Below, piece by piece: positions 1 to 7,492 of a DNA stretch of 64,000 nucleotides. The DNA is from CALMEC01 sp963777565 (lineage in GTDB: Bacteria > Actinomycetota > Thermoleophilia > Miltoncostaeales > Miltoncostaeaceae): assembly GCA_963777565.1 (NCBI GenBank), contig CAVZQZ010000009.1, positions 868,001-932,000 on the forward strand. Reading direction: 5' to 3'. The notes under the pieces are model-generated. The model saw only the letters and a list, made by a program, of their open reading frames with translations. It ran no database searches and was not told the origin of the DNA. Made by a program: the position numbers and the translations under genes. How positions within the stretch are numbered: the first letter of the stretch is position 1; each line of letters begins with the position of its first letter.

Positions 1-304
1 ACCATCTATCTGGGACGCCTGTTGCCAAACGCCTCGTGCGGCCGACCTGGGACTGGGCGAGCAACCCGTGGCGCCCCTGTTTGGCCTTGCACCGGGTGGG
101 GTTTACCCAGCCGGCCTGTCACCAGACCGCTGGTGCGCTCTTACCGCACCTTTTCACCGTTGCCGCCGAGGTCGGCCCGGTGGCTGTGTCGTTTCTGTGG
201 CACTTTCCCTGGGGTTTCCCCCGCTGGCCGTTAACCAGCACCCTGCTCTGCGGTGTCCGGACTTTCCTCGGACCGGTCGCCCGATCCGCGGTTGCCCAGC
301 CTGC
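1..304 (-). ncRNA. rnpB: RNase P RNA (bacterial type A), 3' end cut by the window edge
   Basis: Catalytic RNA of ribonuclease P, which matures the 5' ends of tRNAs. Read on the minus strand, the region shows the universal landmarks in order: GAGGAAAGTCCGG near the 5' end, CAGGGTGCTGGTTAACG, GGGGGAAACCCC, the ACAGAAA box, GGTGCGGTAAGAGCGCACC, the GGTAAACCCCACCCGG stretch with GCAAGGCCAAA, and finally AGATAGATG at the window edge. By comparison with the E. coli RNA, roughly the last 35-40 nucleotides lie outside the window. The 5' end is placed from a TAGACT -10 box at 311-316 and is approximate. All reading frames through this segment are spurious. Confidence 0.95.
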
Positions 305-310
305 CGAGGT

Positions 311-339
311 AGTCTAGTGCCGTACCGACCGCATGGGAA
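311..339 (-). promoter_or_regulatory. Probable sigma-70-type promoter of rnpB
   Basis: On the minus strand TTCCCA (334-339) and TAGACT (311-316) are separated by 17 bases. This places the start of transcription near 304, just before the conserved 5' half of the RNase P RNA. The -35 box is weak and the -10 box good; the call rests mainly on position. Confidence 0.5.
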
Positions 340-408
340 TGAGCCGCCGGTCGTGCACCGCGAATGTCCGTCGCAAGGAGGCTCAGGGAACGCGGGAAGG
401 CGTGCGCC

Positions 409-642
409 TCAGGCGACCCAGGCCGGGGCGGGCTCCGCGCCCAGGAGGAGCTCGGATCCGCAGTCGATGCACCGCACCCCACCTGGCACGGCCTTCACCG
501 CTCCGTCACAGACAAGGCACACGCCGGCGGCGGGCTCGGCGAGCATCTTGAGCACGGCGTCGTCGAGCGAGTGGCCGAGCGGCGGCTGGCCGTCGACGGT
601 GAAGAGCGTGGGGATCTCCATCATGACGCCGGGCGGGGTCAT
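409..642 (-). CDS. Small zinc-ribbon protein translated with lexA
   Basis: 77-residue protein whose ATG overlaps the lexA stop codon (ATGA), implying translational coupling. The C-terminal half has two Cys pairs, CLVC and CIDC, about 15 residues apart, forming a probable zinc ribbon. The N-terminal half (MTPPGVMMEIPTLFTVDG) resembles no enzyme I recognise. Because it follows lexA without its own promoter it should be derepressed by DNA damage together with lexA. A nucleic-acid or protein-binding adaptor is possible, but the function is unknown. Confidence 0.6.
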   Translation of the reverse strand: MTPPGVMMEIPTLFTVDGQPPLGHSLDDAVLKMLAEPAAGVCLVCDGAVKAVPGGVRCIDCGSELLLGAEPAPAWVA

Positions 643-1226
643 AGCTTGCGCAGCACTCCCACCACCTTGCCGAGCACCTGTACCTCCGTGCTGATGATGG
701 GCTCGAACGCGTCATTTTCGGGCTGAAGCCGTACGTGCCCGTCCTCGCGGAAGAACCGTTTGACGGTCGCCTCGTCGTCGATCAGCGCCACGACGATCTC
801 ACCGTTCCTGGCGGTGTCCTGCTGCTTCACCACGACGAGGTCTCCGTCGAGAATGCTGGCGTTCATCATCGATTCGCCCTTGACGCGCAGCACGAAGTCG
901 CCCTCGAACGGCGTCTCGACCCAGTCCTCGACCTGCTCCTCCGCGAGGGTCGGCACGCCCGCGGCGACCGCGCCGACGAGCGGCAGCCCCCGGCGCGCCT
1001 CTCGGGCGTCCCTCCGATCGGACAGGAGCATCGCCCTGGGCTTCGTCGGGTCGCGCCGGATGTGCCCCGCCGCCTCCAGCTTTGCCAGATGCGCGTGCAC
1101 GGTCGATGGCGAGGTGAGCCCCACCGCGAGGCCGATCTCACGCACCGTCGGTGGATACCCGTGTACCGAGCAGTGCTTCGAGATGAACGTCAAGATCTCG
1201 GACTGACGGTCGCTCAAGTCACCCAT
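639..1226 (-). CDS. lexA: LexA repressor of the SOS response
   Basis: Represses DNA-damage genes and inactivates itself by self-cleavage when RecA is activated. The 195 residues comprise an N-terminal winged-helix domain (PPTVREIGLAVGLTSPSTVHAHL, about 25-47) and an S24 peptidase domain. The Ala89-Gly90 cleavage site (VAAGV), nucleophile Ser119 (GESM) and general base Lys156 (EATVKRF) are all visible. The start MGDLSDRQ was chosen because GGGAGG precedes it by about 7 bases and it matches the usual LexA N-terminus; the upstream in-frame extension is dropped. An operator at 1252-1265 lies directly upstream, so the gene should be autoregulated. A zinc-ribbon gene overlaps its stop. Confidence 0.96.
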   Translation of the reverse strand: MGDLSDRQSEILTFISKHCSVHGYPPTVREIGLAVGLTSPSTVHAHLAKLEAAGHIRRDPTKPRAMLLSDRRDAREARRGLPLVGAVAAGVPTLAEEQVEDWVETPFEGDFVLRVKGESMMNASILDGDLVVVKQQDTARNGEIVVALIDDEATVKRFFREDGHVRLQPENDAFEPIISTEVQVLGKVVGVLRKL

Positions 1227-1251
1227 TGGCGTGCCTCCCGATCGCATGAGC

Positions 1252-1265
1252 CGAACATGTGTTCG
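1252..1265. promoter_or_regulatory. LexA operator (SOS box)
   Basis: The sequence CGAACATGTGTTCG contains GAAC-N4-GTTC, the operator type bound by Gram-positive and actinobacterial LexA. It lies 26 bases upstream of the lexA start, the expected place for autoregulation. It is the only clear copy I noticed in the window. Confidence 0.85.
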
Positions 1266-1340
1266 TGAGCGTAGCAGGGGACCGTGGCCTCGCCAAATCG
1301 GGCCGGGGGCACCGGGCGGGTATACTGCGGCTCCCCTCAT

Positions 1341-1426
1341 GCGCCTGTGGCGGAATTGGTAGACGCGCTAGGTTGAGGGCCTAGTGGCCTTTACGGGCCG
1401 TGGAGGTTCAAGTCCTCTCGGGCGCA
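1341..1426 (+). tRNA. tRNA-Leu, anticodon GAG
   Basis: An 86-nucleotide class II tRNA. The acceptor strands GCGCCTG and CGGGCGC pair over seven positions with one U-G. The anticodon stem CTAGG/CCTAG encloses TTGAGGG, giving anticodon GAG. A long variable arm and the T arm GAGGTTCAAGTCCTC follow. The 3' CCA is not encoded (ACT follows the acceptor). A TATACT box at 1321-1326 is a likely -10 element. Confidence 0.95.
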
Positions 1427-1434
1427 CTCGAAGA

Positions 1435-1454
1435 CGCCTCGCTTCGGCGAGGCG
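1435..1454 (+). terminator. Hairpin downstream of tRNA-Leu
   Basis: Perfect 8-bp stem CGCCTCGC/GCGAGGCG closed by a TTCG tetraloop, starting 8 bases after the tRNA. There is no T-rich tail, so it may be an intrinsic terminator of the GC-rich type or a processing signal. Confidence 0.6.
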
Positions 1455-1530
1455 CTCGCACCTGCCGGGCCGGCGGGTTGCTTGGGGGCGGCGAGTTCGG
1501 CGCTCCGTCCGCAGAACGTCGGCGGCGCGA

Positions 1531-1818
1531 CTACCGGGGCGGGTAGTCGCGGTGCTCGACCGTGTCGACGATGCGTGAACGCGGCTCCCGCATGACGTCG
1601 ACGCGGCCCCACAACCGTAGGAGCGCGGCCTGAGCGGCCTCTGCCTCGCCGACGGAGTCGAACTCGAGGTCGATCAGCACGTAGTTCGGGTCGTCGACCG
1701 ACCGCATGACGCGATGGCTCCGGACGCCGGATCGCTCGCGCCCGATGGGGTCGCCGTCGAAGGCGCGCTTCCACGCCTCGTAGTCCGGGACCGGATGTTC
1801 GATTCGCAGGGTCGGCAT
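1531..1818 (-). CDS. Conserved small protein, probable dimeric alpha/beta-barrel fold
   Basis: 95-residue protein beginning MPTLRIEHPVPDYEAWKRAF, with GGGGGA about 6 bases before the ATG; the longer in-frame start lacks such a site. The pattern of a short strand, a YEAWKRAFD helix, then YVLIDLEFDS and a C-terminal helix resembles the small dimeric ferredoxin-like barrel proteins (antibiotic-biosynthesis-monooxygenase/YCII type) common in actinobacteria. I see no catalytic motif. It is a monocistronic gene facing the tRNA-Leu; function unknown. Confidence 0.6.
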   Translation of the reverse strand: MPTLRIEHPVPDYEAWKRAFDGDPIGRERSGVRSHRVMRSVDDPNYVLIDLEFDSVGEAEAAQAALLRLWGRVDVMREPRSRIVDTVEHRDYPPR

Positions 1819-1920
1819 GGTGTCCCCCGTGACCCGCGACGCGGGTCGGCTGGTAACGGGGCGAGCGTGGTTCACCGGCGCGGGGCTGTCAAGCGTCGGC
1901 GGCCTGGAGGCGCTGCCGGC

Positions 1921-2112
1921 TCAGAAGATCTTTTCGATCAGCTGCACGACCCAGGCGATGATGTAGACGTTCAGCAGCGCGAACAGGTAGATCACGATCG
2001 CGGCTGCGATGGTCGCGATCGCGGCGACGACCAGCTTGATCAGGTTCGTCCCGACGGTGCCGAACCGGCTGGTGGGTTTCAAAGCTCGCTGCATGCCCGG
2101 CAGACTAGCCAT
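1921..2112 (-). CDS. Possible small single-span membrane protein
   Basis: 63 residues with one strong hydrophobic helix (LIKLVVAAIATIAAAIVIYLFALL, about 24-47) followed by an amphipathic segment ending QLIEKIF. Neither the first ATG nor an internal ATG at 2094 has a convincing ribosome binding site, so the start and even the gene are uncertain. The hydrophobic composition differs from the usual Arg/Pro-rich shadow frames here, which favours it being real. It lies downstream of secG on the same strand. Confidence 0.4.
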   Translation of the reverse strand: MASLPGMQRALKPTSRFGTVGTNLIKLVVAAIATIAAAIVIYLFALLNVYIIAWVVQLIEKIF

Positions 2113-2181
2113 CGGCGCGGCTGTCCGAAAGGGGGGCGTCCGTCACCTTCCCGCCGGGCGACCCTCCCTGTCCGCGCCTCG

Positions 2182-2412
2182 CTAGATGAGCTTGTCGAGC
2201 ATGAAGGTGGTGAGCGCGAACAGCAGCGCCGCGATGATCGTCGCGCGCGTGAGGTTCCGCTCGACGATCGCGGTGGACCCGCCGGTCGAACTCGATCCTG
2301 CGCCCATGCCGAAGGCGCCGGACAGGCCCGCGTCACGCCCAGAGTGCATGAGCACGAGGGCAATGACGATGACACAGAGGAGCGAGTGGATGATGATGAC
2401 GAGCGTGGTCAC
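2182..2412 (-). CDS. secG: Protein translocase subunit SecG
   Basis: Accessory subunit of the SecYEG channel that assists SecA-driven export. The 76 residues form two membrane helices (about 4-22 and 56-73) flanking a Gly/Ser-rich loop with the family pattern HSGRDAGLSGAFGMG. Length and topology are typical. The start is a GTG; no strong ribosome binding site is evident. It lies 29 bases downstream of selD on the same strand and is probably cotranscribed with it. Confidence 0.9.
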   Translation of the reverse strand: MTTLVIIIHSLLCVIVIALVLMHSGRDAGLSGAFGMGAGSSSTGGSTAIVERNLTRATIIAALLFALTTFMLDKLI

Positions 2413-2441
2413 GTCGGGGAGGGTAGCAACGCGGCCCTGAC

Positions 2442-3572
2442 TCAGCCAACCGGGTCAGCGGCTGCCGTGGACGGGGGCTCCTCCTGCGGCCCGGCGGTCT
2501 GGCTGCCACCACCGGTCGGGCCGAGCCGGTTGACCGGCGAGACGACGCCGATGCGTCCGACCGGCGCGGGGATCAGCTGACCGATCGCGTGGCCCGCGAC
2601 TCCCCGTGATCCGAGTGCGAGGAGCAGCTCGGACAGCCGCTCGTGCGGGCAAGTGAGGAGGAGCCCGCCGCTGGTCTGCGGGTCGAAGAGGAGGGTGCGC
2701 GCCTCAGGGACGATGGAGTCGTCGAAGTCGACCCACTGGCCGATGTGCTCGCGGTTGCGCTCCACCGCGCCGGGCGCATATCCGACAAGTTCCAGGACGC
2801 CGGGGATCGCCGGCACCCGGTCGACTCGGATGACGGCTCCCACACCGCTGGCCGCGACGAGCTCTCGCAGGTGGCCGAGCAGCCCGAAGCCGGTGACGTC
2901 GGTCGCGCAGCGTATTCCCACGGCCGTCGCCGCCTCCGAGGCGGCCGCGTTCGACTGGAGCATCTGCTGAACGGCGAGCACATGAACCGGTCCGGGCTCG
3001 GTGGCTTTGGCGGCGGCGACGGCGAGGCCGGTTCCGAGCGCCTTGGTGAGCACGAGCACGTCACCGGCGGCTCCGGCGGCGTTCGTCATGACCCGGTCGG
3101 GGTGGACGGTGCCGACCACCGCGAGGCCGTATTTCGGTTCCGGGTCGTCCACCGTGTGCCCGCCCAGGACGGGGCAGCCGGCGGCGGCGGCGGCCTCCGC
3201 GCCGCCGCGCATGATCTCGCCGAGGACGGCGAGGTCGCCGTCCTTTGGGAACGCGGTGACGGCGAGCGCGAAGGTCGGCCGCCCACCCATCGCGTAGATG
3301 TCGCTGAGGGCGTTGGTCGCGGCGATTGCCCCGAACGTCGCAGGGTCGTCGACGACGGGGGTGAAGAAGTCGACGGTGGCGGCGACGGCGGTCTCGGAGT
3401 CGAGGCGGTAGACCGCGGCGTCGTCCATCCGGTCGTGGCCGATGAGGATGTTCGGGTCGGCAGGGAGCCCCGGCATCGCGGCGAGCGCCTGCGTCAGGAG
3501 CCCCGGACCGAGCTTGCAGCCGCACCCCGCGCCGTGGGCCATCCGGGTCAACGGGATCGATTCGCTTGCCAT
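2442..3572 (-). CDS. selD: Selenide, water dikinase (selenophosphate synthase)
   Basis: Makes monoselenophosphate from selenide and ATP, the selenium donor for selenocysteine-tRNA and 2-selenouridine synthesis. The 376-residue protein starts MASESIPLTRMAHGAGCGCK, placing the catalytic Cys17 and Lys20 exactly as in E. coli SelD. A consensus AGGAGG lies 6 bases before this ATG, so the 43-residue upstream extension is rejected. AIRS-type ATP-binding features (IGHDRMDDAAVYRL and GGHTVDDPEPKYGLAVVG) are present. SelD makes biological sense of the apparent selenoprotein at 12197. The genes selA, selB and selC are not in the window. Confidence 0.95.
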   Translation of the reverse strand: MASESIPLTRMAHGAGCGCKLGPGLLTQALAAMPGLPADPNILIGHDRMDDAAVYRLDSETAVAATVDFFTPVVDDPATFGAIAATNALSDIYAMGGRPTFALAVTAFPKDGDLAVLGEIMRGGAEAAAAAGCPVLGGHTVDDPEPKYGLAVVGTVHPDRVMTNAAGAAGDVLVLTKALGTGLAVAAAKATEPGPVHVLAVQQMLQSNAAASEAATAVGIRCATDVTGFGLLGHLRELVAASGVGAVIRVDRVPAIPGVLELVGYAPGAVERNREHIGQWVDFDDSIVPEARTLLFDPQTSGGLLLTCPHERLSELLLALGSRGVAGHAIGQLIPAPVGRIGVVSPVNRLGPTGGGSQTAGPQEEPPSTAAADPVG

Positions 3573-3672
3573 TCCGTCGCCTCCTGTCGTCACCGGGGGG
3601 AGGTTACCCCGGTCGGAATCGCGGCTGCCGTGGAACCACCGTTCCAACGACTTCGTTAAGGCTCTGTTAACG

Positions 3673-3771
3673 GTGCCTGGCACCACAGGCCCCGATCGCA
3701 TGCGGCCCGAATCGCGAGAACCCTTTCACCGGGCCAATTCGGGGCGTCCCGCGGAATTCGTGCCTGGCACC
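3673..3771. repeat. Two copies of the palindrome GTGCCTGGCACC
   Basis: Identical 12-base sequences at 3673-3684 and 3760-3771, each containing the 11-base palindrome GTGCC-T-GGCAC, 87 bases apart. They lie in the intergenic region between the divergent selD and thioesterase genes. The arrangement could be a paired operator; the factor is unknown. Confidence 0.5.
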
Positions 3772-3818
3772 GGGCGGCCTGGCGGACACCTGCCGGGGCG
3801 GTGGCATGCTTCGGCGCA

Positions 3819-4226
3819 ATGGACGGCCTGACGCTCCTCAACCCGCCGGGGTGCCCCGACTGCTTCGGGTGCGGTCCCGCCAACCCGCGCGGCCTGCAGC
3901 TTCGTATCTACCAGGACGGCACCGACGCAGTGGCGACGTTCGCCCCAGACGCCGAGCTCTCCGGCTACCCCGACCGCATGCACGGCGGCGTCGTGGGGCT
4001 CCTGGTCGACGAGATGCTCGTCTATGCTGGCGCGCCGCACGGACTGTGGGGCATGACCGCGAAGGTGCGCTACTGGGTCCGCAAGCCGATCCCCCTCGAC
4101 GCCACCCTCACCCTCCGATCGCGCCTCGTGCAGCGCAGTGAGCGCGCGTTCCGCGCGACCGTCGCGATCCACCTCCCCGGCGACGTCCTCGCCGCGGAGG
4201 GGGAAGGGATGTGCGTGCTGAGGTGA
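3819..4226 (+). CDS. Hotdog-fold thioesterase (PaaI-like)
   Basis: 135-residue single-domain protein of the PaaI/DUF4442-type hotdog family, which hydrolyses acyl-CoA or related thioesters. The N-terminal pattern NPPGCPDCFGCGPANPRGL is a common entry to this subfamily, and PDRMHGGVVGLLVDEMLVYA holds the conserved HGG turn and acidic residue on the central helix. The ATG at 3819 is preferred because the hotdog core starts shortly after it; an in-frame GTG at 3801 is possible. It is a single gene, so no pathway can be assigned. Confidence 0.75.
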   Translation: MDGLTLLNPPGCPDCFGCGPANPRGLQLRIYQDGTDAVATFAPDAELSGYPDRMHGGVVGLLVDEMLVYAGAPHGLWGMTAKVRYWVRKPIPLDATLTLRSRLVQRSERAFRATVAIHLPGDVLAAEGEGMCVLR

Positions 4227-4260
4227 CCGCGCTCGGGTCGGTGCGACAGCCGCGACCCGC

Positions 4261-5325
4261 CTAGCGCTCCATCTCCTCCAGGGCTGCGCGCGGCCCGAAG
4301 GCCACCACCAGGTCGCCGACGGCGAGCACTGCGTCGCCCTTCGGCGGGGCGACCAGGTGCGGCTCGAGCTCGCGCTTGTGGGCGAGGATCGTCACGCCCT
4401 CGTGCGATGCGCATGCCCCGTCGACGGTCGTGCCGACGAGCGGCGATCCGGTCCTCACGACGATCTCGTCGAGCCGCAGCTCCGGGCCGACGGTGACCAT
4501 CTCGATGAAGTCGACGAGGGACGGCCGGAGCGAGAGCGCCGCCATCCGGTTGCCGCTGAGCTTGTACGGGCTGATCACGTGGTCCGCGCCGGCCTTCTCC
4601 AGGGCCTGCAGCGACTGACGCCGCGACGCCCGCGCCACGATCGTGAGCCGCGGGTTCAGCGCGCGGGCGGTGAGCGTGATGTAGACGTTCACCTCGTCCG
4701 AGTCGACGGCGCAGACCAGTCCCTTCGCCGTATCGACGCCGACCTGCCGGAGAACCGACTCCTCACTCGGGTCCGCGATGAGGTGCGGAACGCCGTCCGC
4801 CTGGAGGCGGGACTCGAGGGTGGGGTCGGTGTCGACCACCATCACCGGGACGTTCTGACGCTGCAACTCCTCCACGACGGCGCGACCCACTCGGCCGTAG
4901 GCACACACGATGTAGTGGTCTGACAATCCGGCCACCTGCCGCCGCACCTTTCGTCGCCGCGTGATCTCCGACAGCTCGCCGTTGCCGATCATGTTCGCGA
5001 ACACGCCGATCCCCGCGAACACCGCTCCGAGCCCGATGGCGAGCACCGAGATCGTAAACAGTTGGGTGCCGACCGTGTCGACCGGCTCCACCTCCCGGTA
5101 GCCGACCGTGGTCAGGGTGATCGCGGTCATGTAGAGCGCGTCGACCCAGGCCCAGCCGAAGATCAGGGCGTACCCCGCGGTGCCGTAGAGGATGACAAAG
5201 CCGAGGAGCGCGACGGGCAGCTTGAACCGCCCCAGGATCACCCAATCGTCTCGCCAGCGTCTCACGGGCGGATTGTCACTACCGCCGGGTGAAACTTCCA
5301 GTGAGGCCTTCGCCTCCCGTACCAT
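4261..5325 (-). CDS. Two-helix potassium channel with RCK (TrkA-N/TrkA-C) domains
   Basis: 354-residue ligand-gated K+ channel: two membrane helices (about 30-50 and 75-100) around a pore loop TLTTVGYREVEP, then a Rossmann-type TrkA-N domain (DHYIVCAYGRVGRAVVEEL) and a C-terminal TrkA-C domain. The selectivity filter reads TVGYRE where most bacterial channels have TVGYGD. The Arg replaces the residue after the GYG-type Tyr, a variant I associate with some actinobacterial Kch proteins. The ATG at 5325 was chosen because the upstream continuation is antisense to the divergent MqnD-like gene 33 bases away. Confidence 0.85.
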   Translation of the reverse strand: MVREAKASLEVSPGGSDNPPVRRWRDDWVILGRFKLPVALLGFVILYGTAGYALIFGWAWVDALYMTAITLTTVGYREVEPVDTVGTQLFTISVLAIGLGAVFAGIGVFANMIGNGELSEITRRRKVRRQVAGLSDHYIVCAYGRVGRAVVEELQRQNVPVMVVDTDPTLESRLQADGVPHLIADPSEESVLRQVGVDTAKGLVCAVDSDEVNVYITLTARALNPRLTIVARASRRQSLQALEKAGADHVISPYKLSGNRMAALSLRPSLVDFIEMVTVGPELRLDEIVVRTGSPLVGTTVDGACASHEGVTILAHKRELEPHLVAPPKGDAVLAVGDLVVAFGPRAALEEMER

Positions 5326-5358
5326 CGTCGGTCTCGCCCCACGACCATCGAGAGCACC

Positions 5359-6201
5359 ATGACTGACCGCCTTATCCGCCTCGGCCACAGCCCGGACCCC
5401 GACGACGCGTTCATGTTCTACGCGCTGGCCGCCGACAGGATCCCGTCGAACGGCTTCCGCTTCGAGCACCTGCTCCGCGACATCGAGACCCTCAACGAGT
5501 GGGCGATGAAGGGCGAGCTCGAGGTCACCGCGATCTCCGTGCACGCCTACGCGTACGTGGCGGACAAGTACCGGCTGCTCCCGCACGGCGCGTCCATGGG
5601 CGAGCAGTACGGGCCGATCGTGGTCGCGCGCGAGGCGATGGACCCCGCCGAGCTGCCCGGCAAGGTCATCGCGGTGCCGGGGCTCATGACGAGCGCGTTC
5701 CTGGAGCTTCAGCTCGCGATCGGCCGCATCGCCGAGCCACTCATCGTGCCGTTCGACGAGATCCTCGAGACCGTCGCTTCCGGCGTGGCGGATGCCGGCC
5801 TGGTGATCCACGAGGGCCAACTCACGTATCCGTCGCTCGGACTCGAGCTGGTGCTGGACCTCGGCGAGTGGTGGCACGAGCTGACCGGTGGCCTGCCGTT
5901 GCCGCTCGGCGCGAACGCGGTGCGGCGAGACCTCGACGAGGAGACCATGCGAGAGCTGTCGATCCTGCTGCACGACAGCATCAAGTACGGCCTGGAGCAC
6001 CGCGAGGACGCGCTGGCCCACGCAGCGCGCTACGGGCGCGGGCTCGACGGCGACCTCACCGACCGCTTCGTGGGCATGTACGTCAACGACCGCACCCTCG
6101 ACTACGGCGATGAGGGGCGTGCCGCGGTCGCCGAACTCCTGCGTCGTGCGGCCGAGGCGGGCTTCATCCCCCGCGCGGTGCCGGTCGACTTCGTCGACTG
6201 A
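5359..6201 (+). CDS. MqnA/MqnD-family protein (menaquinone via futalosine)
   Basis: 280-residue protein of the periplasmic-binding-fold family that includes MqnD (1,4-dihydroxy-6-naphthoate synthase). The N-terminal RLGHSPDPDDAFMFYAL matches the MqnD signature (SPxPNDxFxF in typical members), and the GQLTYPSLGLELVLDLGEWW segment corresponds to the second lobe. MqnD converts cyclic dehypoxanthinyl futalosine in menaquinone synthesis. Asn of the typical motif is Asp here, so a related function cannot be excluded. The ATG is well placed, and a zinc-ribbon gene follows 10 bases later. Confidence 0.75.
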   Translation: MTDRLIRLGHSPDPDDAFMFYALAADRIPSNGFRFEHLLRDIETLNEWAMKGELEVTAISVHAYAYVADKYRLLPHGASMGEQYGPIVVAREAMDPAELPGKVIAVPGLMTSAFLELQLAIGRIAEPLIVPFDEILETVASGVADAGLVIHEGQLTYPSLGLELVLDLGEWWHELTGGLPLPLGANAVRRDLDEETMRELSILLHDSIKYGLEHREDALAHAARYGRGLDGDLTDRFVGMYVNDRTLDYGDEGRAAVAELLRRAAEAGFIPRAVPVDFVD

Positions 6202-6211
6202 ATCGGGTCCC

Positions 6212-6655
6212 ATGTCACACGCCCGCGACTGGGACGCCGAGATCGACCGGTGGACGGCGCTGTTCGCTGACGTCCAGGATCCCCCGGAGCCCTTCGCGAC
6301 CGCCCTCGAGACCGGTTGGACGCTGGAGGCCCGCGCGGCGCTGGCGAGCGACGCGGAGGCGTACCTGCGGCGGCACGAGGCCTACGTCGCCGACCTGCGT
6401 GCGAACGGGATGGACCTCGTGCGCCTCGACGCGAAGCAGGGCGACTGCGACGTCTGCCGGCGGTACGTGGGCAAGGCCTTCTCGCTCGACGGCGCGACGC
6501 CGGAGCTGCCTCCTCCACCGCCGCTCCCCATCTGCCCGGCCTGCCGGCACACACTCAACCTGCTAACGCCGTTCTTCCTTCAGAGCATCGGCCTGGAGCT
6601 CGACGACCTGGCCGCCGAGTCCGAGCCCTACGTCGATCCCTTCGGCCTCGGTTAG
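6212..6655 (+). CDS. Unknown protein with two CxxC motifs
   Basis: 147-residue protein in an apparent operon with the MqnD-like gene. The N-terminal two thirds are predicted helical (DAEIDRWTALFADVQ and an EAYLRRHEAYVADLRANG helix). The C-terminal third carries CDVCRR and CPACRH about 35 residues apart, separated by a Pro-rich loop, consistent with one zinc site. I do not recognise the family. Its stop lies one base from the stop of the convergent DtxR-family gene. Confidence 0.65.
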   Translation: MSHARDWDAEIDRWTALFADVQDPPEPFATALETGWTLEARAALASDAEAYLRRHEAYVADLRANGMDLVRLDAKQGDCDVCRRYVGKAFSLDGATPELPPPPPLPICPACRHTLNLLTPFFLQSIGLELDDLAAESEPYVDPFGLG

Positions 6656-6656
6656 A

Positions 6657-7340
6657 TTAGGAGACGCGGACGGCCCGCGCCGCATCGGGCGGCACCTGCA
6701 CCACCCGCCCGCCGGCGACCCGCACGCCGAGCGGGCCGCCGAAGGCACCGCGCCGCACGACCTCGACGGCGGTGTCGGGGACGAGGCCCTTGTCCGCCAG
6801 GTAGCGGAGCAACGCCGGGTCCTGGTCGCTCACCCGGTGGATCACCGCGCGAGCGCCCTCGGGGAGATCCGCCAGCACGCCCACCGGGATCGTGCCGACG
6901 TCGCCGCCCAGGGTGGGGATCGGGTCGCCGTGAGGGTCACGCTCCGGATGCCCGAGCTCCTCGGCGATGCGCGCCTCGAGCGCCTCCGACAGGTGATGCT
7001 CCAGGATCTCCGCCTCGTGATGCACCTCGTCCCACGGAACGCCCAGCTTCGTGACGAGATAGGTCTCGAGCAGCCGGTGGTGGCGGATGACCTCGAGCGC
7101 CGCGGCCCTGCCGTCGGCGCTGAGCTCCACCGACCCGCGGCGCCCCCCGGCGTCGACGAAGCCCAGCTGCAGGAGCTTCTTTAACATGCCGCTCGCGGAC
7201 GCCGCCGTGACCCCGAGGGCGGCGGCGACCTCGGAGGTGGCCACCGACGAGCGACCGGTGTCCTCCTCGACGCGGTAGATCGCCTTGAGGTAGTCCTGGA
7301 CCGCCGGACTCGGCCTGGCATGGTCGGGGCCCTCGCTCAT
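6657..7340 (-). CDS. DtxR/MntR-family metal-dependent repressor
   Basis: 227-residue regulator with an N-terminal winged helix (VQDYLKAIYRVEED, VAAALGVTAASASGMLKKL), a dimerisation and metal-binding domain (HHRLLETYL; EVHHEAEILEHHLSE) and a C-terminal SH3/FeoA-like domain. Aligning HHEAEILEH with the IdeR/DtxR metal site puts Glu where the iron-sensing proteins carry Cys102. Glu is what MntR has at that position, so manganese sensing is at least as likely as iron. No target operator is obvious in the adjacent intergenic region. Confidence 0.85.
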   Translation of the reverse strand: MSEGPDHARPSPAVQDYLKAIYRVEEDTGRSSVATSEVAAALGVTAASASGMLKKLLQLGFVDAGGRRGSVELSADGRAAALEVIRHHRLLETYLVTKLGVPWDEVHHEAEILEHHLSEALEARIAEELGHPERDPHGDPIPTLGGDVGTIPVGVLADLPEGARAVIHRVSDQDPALLRYLADKGLVPDTAVEVVRRGAFGGPLGVRVAGGRVVQVPPDAARAVRVS

Positions 7341-7492
7341 CCCCGCGAGTCTAATCCCCGGCCGGAGAAGGCGGTCCTGTCGGAGCGCTCCGAGCCAGCG
7401 TTTGGTGACGCCCTCGCGCTGCCTTCACAAAGAACCCGAAAAACCCCCATCGCCTTCACCCGAGGCTAACAATCGAGTGGCAGGCTCCGCGC

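Noticed and set aside
22..694. Several overlapping frames across the first 700 bases of the plus strand
   Set aside because: They cover the RNase P RNA and the antisense of lexA and the zinc-ribbon gene.
1391..1774. Minus-strand frame ending in CAREDLNLHGP
   Set aside because: This phrase is the antisense translation of tRNA-Leu; the rest overlaps the better supported gene at 1531-1818.
5326..6213. N-terminal extension of the K+ channel frame
   Set aside because: It is antisense to the MqnD-like gene, has shadow-type composition, and the channel has a good start at 5325.
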